A stretch of DNA of 64,000 nt from Dysidea avara (lineage: Eukaryota; Porifera; Demospongiae; Dictyoceratida; Dysideidae), in the NCBI RefSeq assembly GCF_963678975.1, contig NC_089275.1:37672819-37736818 (forward strand), in the 5' to 3' direction. The stretch's first letter is position 1, and each line of letters begins with the position of its first letter. Of the stretch, positions 59,624 to 64,000 are shown in pieces. Below the pieces are notes generated by a model. It was not told the DNA's origin and did not search any database. It saw nothing but the letters and a program-made list of their open reading frames with translations. A program made the position numbers and the translations under genes.

Positions 59624-61068
59624 ATAGTAGGCATTACGTATGTGTGAGTATTATCTGTGTTCAATAAGGTATCATTATGTTCACAGATGTGTTGTGCTGG
59701 TCTTTGATGAAATGAAGATCAGAGAAGATTTGGCATTCAACAAAGTAACTGGTCAAATAACAGGTTTGTTGACTATGGTGAACCCATCCTAAATAGTCAT
59801 TATCTTTGTTTGAAAAGTGTAAGCAGCAGTCTGGAATAGTAATTGACAGCACAACTGTAGCCACCCACATGTTGACTCTGATTGTGAGAGGAATTACTGA
59901 TGGAGCTAGTAACAACAGGAAATTCTTTTGCATGTAATCCGGCCATACCAGAGTACACAAAATGTGGAGGAGTATACAAAGTTCCCAGCCTAAAAACTTC
60001 ATTTCGTAGCCAATGTGCCACAGTTAATCAAAATTATGTGCAATGCATGGCATAACTCTTGCCCAAATGGAACATGCCACTTGGGGTAAGATAATGTATA
60101 TTACATAGCAATATGCTGGTGAATTAATGTTATTTGTAGAATAATGGAAATCTGGACTGATCTTATCACTCTTCATGAGAAATCAGTTGCATTAACTGGT
60201 CTACATATAGGTAAAAAGCTCACAAGAGAACACCTACAGCTAACATCATATGAATGTCACATTAGCAGTTCAGGTATATACCCACCTATACTTGACACTA
60301 CTAGGAACTTGACATGTATGCTTACAGGTACTCAGTTCAGCTGCAGCTTTTGCAACTTTACTAACTCTAGGTCTGCTAACCACAACAGCTGAAGCAGAAT
60401 AATTTTGTAGGATATTTGATAAGTTTTTTGACATCTGGAACACACATTGCTTAGAAGAAGCTGAGAGAAAGATGAAGCCAAATTTAGCAGCATTTCAAGA
60501 TGGTTTTGATGAAGAGGTACCGTCATTGTTAACAACTATGCAATGTACACACAGTGTACACATAAATATGTAACAATCAAAAATAATGTGAAATTTTGTA
60601 GTGGTTGGAGGATACATTTGTAAAGTACTTGGATGATTGGGAGAACAGTGTGCAGAAAAACAATAAGATCCCAACAGAAGTGAACCTTATTGTACTTTAC
60701 CTTACCAGATAGTGGAAGGATTAAAAATTTGTGGTAGGTCATAATGTTGAAGCTTGTGTGATGTCATAAATATTTCATGTAGCTTTTTCACTGCCAGAAA
60801 AAGTTTTATTGTCACATGAAGAAGTCAAATTGGTATATATATACAGTAAAGTTCAATCAAGACACCATTGAAGCTTTTTTAGACAGCAAAGAGCTAGAGG
60901 ACAACAGAATGATAATCCTTCAGTTGAACAGTTTTTGGATAACGTATACAAGCATTAATGGTGCAAAATTGTTGGTAGTTGATGGAAGCAGTATATAGCA
61001 TGAGTAGAAAGCGAGGAACACCAGACCTATCTCTGTTCTACCTAAACAGCTACGTACAAAAATTACTT

Positions 61069-61308
61069 TTAATTTATTAATGCATACATGTATCTAATGA
61101 AATTCCTTTGTTTTCCTTTTACAGTACTCTTCATAGCTTTGTTGTAGTCTTCAAACAGTTTTCTGGTGATGAAGAACCCTCTCACTATGAACCACAATGT
61201 GACAATATCCCGCAGTAGTGTACTAGACATGGAGGTAACAAAATCATACGTAATCAAGTCCCAGTGAAACAACAGGTTTTCATCAGTGATCATTTCACAT
61301 GACTGCAC
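61069..61308 (-). other. open minus-strand stretch of unknown origin
   Basis: A 79-codon frame with a helical, charged sequence (LLRDIVTLWFIVRGFFITRK, then LFEDYNKAMKSTVKGKQ). Its character resembles the C-terminal helices of transposon-borne proteins rather than a host protein, and it sits between transposon and LINE debris. No start, splice site or partner exon can be defended. Confidence 0.3.
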
Positions 61309-61399
61309 ATTCCCTTGTTGTCTCCTGTACTAGCAACTCATATGCAATCAAAAAGTCTGGAAGTATCATCTGATACATGCTTCAAACCACCACGATCAG

Positions 61400-61900
61400 T
61401 TGTCATTGTCCACACTTTTACAATCTAAGTATATATCATACATTTATATGTCACTTTTAATATCGCCTAGTAACCAATTTCTCTCTACTATCTCCAGACC
61501 GTGTTCTAGTCTATACAATATACAGTCATCAGCGTACAAGCGACATGATGATGTTAGTTACATGGCCAGAAATATCATTGATAACAAGTAAGAATAAGAG
61601 GGGCACCATGCAGTACTGTGCACTGTGGGACACCACTCAACACCTCTGCTGGACCTGAGTAGTGTGCACCACAAACAACTTGTTGGATGCGAGAAGATAA
61701 TAATGCCGATATCCAATTTAAAGTTGAGTTTCTAATAACCATAGCTGTCAAGTCAGTTTTAACATTTGGTGGTGGCGGTGAGATATGCAGTACTGAAATC
61801 TTGCAAAACTATGTCGCATTTTAAACTAATAGCTAAGTCATGAACTGTCTGCAAGAGTTGAAGCTCGGACATTAGTGGTATTATGAAGTCTCTTGAAGTT
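61400..61900 (-). mobile_element. LINE fragment, reverse transcriptase region
   Basis: Read on the minus strand, pieces in shifting frames match a non-LTR reverse transcriptase: QTVHDLAISLKCDIVLQDFS, TLNWISALLSSRIQQVV, GAHYSGPAEVLSGVPQ (the SGVPQG block) and LFLLVINDISGHVT, followed by a broken (F)ADDCILYR equivalent. The wording is that of CR1/L2-like elements. Several frameshifts and stops are present and no ends are visible. Confidence 0.75.
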
Positions 61901-61919
61901 TAAAGTACGGCTGTTATTC

Positions 61920-62400
61920 TTTTTTTCGATTCAACTTCTTTCTTAATTCTACCTTCGTCTTGCCACTGTTTGATTACTGTGATGTTGTATGGTGTCCCAC
62001 TACTGCTAAACTTACTACCGTGCTTGAAAGAGTGCACTGTAAATATTTACCTTCATTTCAAGTTTTCTTATACTTTGACAGAATGTTTAAGGTTTTATTA
62101 AGCTATACAAATTTTTAAGTTGTCTATATACATTGCAAATCACCTTCATATTTACATTACATTTTATTCTACTCAAATGACATTACAGGGTATGTTACTC
62201 GTAACATAAACTGCTTATTTGCTCCAAGAGTTAATACCAATTTTGTTAGTGGAGCCAATTTATGGAATTCTTTACCACCAGTTGTGACTGAGGCAACCAG
62301 CTTGTCATTTTTTTAATCTAATGTAATTGGTACTTGCCTTGTGTGTGTTGTTTGCTCCATCTTGGGACCATTATTCAAATTCTGTCAAAATTTGCACAGT
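61920..62400 (+). mobile_element. LINE fragment, region after the reverse transcriptase, opposite strand
   Basis: On the plus strand: LPLFDYCDVVWCPTTAKL, TTVLERVHCKY, then VTRNINCLFAPRVNTNFVSG and ANLWNSLPPVVTEATSLSFF. This is the C-terminal region usual in CR1/L2-type LINEs (LPLFDYCD.VW, R.....RTN, LWNSLP). A few frame changes are present. It meets the minus-strand LINE piece almost end to end, so either two insertions abut or one was inverted. Confidence 0.75.
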
Positions 62401-62536
62401 AATAGTCTACTGCTATGACTAGTATTCTAGTTTTACCTCAGGCTAGGCTGTACTTGAAAAAAATTGTTCCAAGACAGAGTGAAATTCAGTCAATACGGAG
62501 TTACGTAGTATCAGTCAGTATTATTAAGGTATCCGT

Positions 62537-63044
62537 ACATGAGTTTTGCTGTGCATGCCCCCTGTTAAAACATTACAAACATTTACTGCAGTAAAACACT
62601 CTTCAAACAAACAATGGCTTGGGCAGTCATCGGGTCTTGCTATACAGGGCTTATCCAGCAATTTCTTTAATGCCTTGCTATATTCAGAATCTATCTAGAA
62701 TCAAACAAATCACGTAGAACATTTTTCCATTTCACTCACTATTAACAGCCACCACTAATAAACTAAGAGGGGTGCGAAATGAGCCTAGCTACATGAGTTT
62801 TGCTGTGCATGCCCCCTGTTAAAACATTACAAACATTTACTGCAGTAAAACACTCTTCAAACAAACAATGGCTTGGGCAGTCATCGGGTCTTGCTATACA
62901 GGGCTTATCCAGCAATTTCTTTAATGCCTTGCTATATTCAGAATCTATCTAGAATCAAACAAATCACGTAGAACATTTTTCCATTTCACTCACTATTAAC
63001 AGCCACCACTAATAAACTAAGAGGGGTGCGAAATGAGCCTAGCT
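62537..63044. repeat. exact tandem duplication, period 254 bp
   Basis: Positions 62537-62790 and 62791-63044 appear identical over their length, starting ACATGAGTTTTGCTGTGCAT and ending GAAATGAGCCTAGCT. I saw no mismatch. There is no coding frame. The duplication is either very recent or an assembly artefact. Confidence 0.9.
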
Positions 63045-64000
63045 ATGACAGGGGGGCACTTCCGGAGTGTCCTATCTATGGTGAACATATATTTTCTATG
63101 CTGAAACCTGTTTGTAAATACTATGTATTGTAAGATTAGTTATACATTTTCATGTCATGCGGTAGCTGGTGAGTGTATATGGTACACATGACATGAAATT
63201 TATGTGTATGAACTGCTAACTTCACTTTTCTACTGAGAAAACTACTGTTACTTCTACAGTGACAAGTGATACAAAGTGTTACATGACAAAGCAGCTAATG
63301 GGTATAATATAATAATTTATGTAGCAGGTATTATCTCTAAAATAGCAACACACCAGTTTTTCTTTAACCAAAAACATGTGCAATTTGTATGGAACTGAGA
63401 GAACTGCAGAGAAACAGATCAAGTCACTTTTATAAGTTGCTGTGTAGGCAGGTAGTTAGTGCAGTAGTTGGACTTCAGAGTTATCTATAGTCTGTCCTCA
63501 TGTAACTAAATACTTTTTGTGAGAGTGAATTCGAAGTATAGCTTGATTGCATTTTTTTTGCATAGAAGAAGTGAGTATAACAACAGAAGAGAAGTTATGT
63601 ACCAGGTGGCTAAAAGCTTCTATGTGTTGCTGTACAAAGTGTATACGGGTAGCCTAAGGACTGTGGTAAAGTACAGATTTTGCTTCATCCCTAAACAATA
63701 AATCATGCAGTTCATGGCTCTACTGTTACACTGTTTTGGCAGCATCAGTTCCTCTACTGCTGAAAACAAGCGCCTATACCACCACAATACAACTCTAATA
63801 TATATTAAATATATATATTGTCAAATCCATCACTTACAAATTCAAAGTACAGTATTAAAAATAAAAGGGCAGATTTTATTATTTGATCAAGTATTCTTAC
63901 AATGTTTAAAGATAAAAGTGTTTCCTAGCTATTCCCAGGAACTGAGGGTTGTCCTAATGCGAATGTCATAATTGACCACACTGTATTCCATAGTATAGAC
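63045..64000. other. right end of the window, nothing recognised
   Basis: Short open frames on the plus strand (near 63519-63701 and 63705-63971) have no domain character or splice support. No repeat with clear ends was found. Confidence 0.4.

Larger units (their letters stand above)
58090..60990 (+). mobile_element. P-superfamily (THAP9-type) DNA transposon relic
   Basis: Successive plus-strand pieces, in several frames, match the order of a P-type transposase. 58440-58715: EQFIRLAHSKKRNFYSTNN. 58985-59215: WHPLFVHWCLNIMLVS, HDYTHWLKL and REEIKIDTLPDWK. 59690-59760: VLVFDEMKIREDLAFNKVTG, which holds the first catalytic-type Asp. 59860-60050: THMLTLIVRGITDGASNNRK and YKVPSLKTSFRSQCA. 60160-60400: LTGLHIGKKLTREHLQLTSY. 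60405-60530: FDIWNTHCLEEAERKMKPNL and a following FDEE. 60600-60660: WLEDTFVKYLDDWENSVQ. 60850-60960: FNQDTIEAF, then QQNDNPSVEQFLDN in another frame. There are at least eight stops or frameshifts between and within pieces, and a MITE interrupts it at 59322-59623. It cannot be active. The element ends were not found. Confidence 0.8.

Noticed and set aside
1-64000. Retroviral, LTR, Polinton or other virus-derived elements
   Set aside because: I looked for protease, integrase, capsid and polymerase motifs and for long direct terminal repeats and saw none; the only reverse-transcriptase traces are LINE-type.

Overview
The window looks like nuclear DNA of an invertebrate animal, most likely a sponge (inference; I could not search a database). 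It is AT-rich, genes have short GT-AG introns, secreted proteins are built from phase-1 domain exons, and the space between genes is full of miniature inverted-repeat elements. I recognise about nine genes or gene remnants that can be modelled, plus several relics of DNA transposons, LINEs and SINEs. Exon joins were worked out by eye from splice sites and reading phase, and have no transcript support.

Left part (1-18 kb). After about 4.5 kb with no visible gene there is a seven-exon minus-strand gene (4772-7975). It encodes a secreted protein: an inactive trypsin-like domain, a Thr/Pro mucin stalk built from 8-residue repeats, and five CCP (sushi) modules. It is head-to-head with a plus-strand gene for a 284-residue coiled-coil protein (8447-12466). 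A two-exon GMC-type flavin oxidoreductase lies on the minus strand (13600-15377), followed by a SINE and gene-poor DNA.

Middle (18-29 kb). Scattered minus-strand exons (18826-24450) look like a diverged TLC-domain membrane protein gene. Among them and beyond are several miniature transposons and long CA tracts. A small single-pass membrane protein lies at 26202-26462.

Fibrinogen-like cluster (29-50 kb). Two intact single-exon secreted fibrinogen-domain (FReD) genes at 41290 and 44280 lie with two broken relatives at 29107 and 48904. The second relic is split by an 866-bp hAT-type transposon. A different fibrinogen-like gene at 32536-34518 has an apparent frameshift. Between them lies a 3.3-kb array of an approximately 31-bp repeat (36.1-39.4 kb).

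Right part (46-64 kb). A complete five-exon TLC-domain gene (50362-56741, minus strand; 264 residues, the length of TLCD4/TMEM56) is accompanied by a duplicated, decayed piece of itself at 46.3-48.1 kb. Beyond it are a relic of a P-superfamily (THAP9-type) transposon, two opposed LINE fragments and an exact 254-bp tandem duplication.

Functionally, the CCP/mucin/pseudoprotease protein and the fibrinogen-domain proteins are all secreted recognition-type proteins, so an innate-immune or cell-recognition role is a reasonable guess for this locus, but nothing here proves it. I see no operon, CRISPR array, rRNA or confident tRNA gene.
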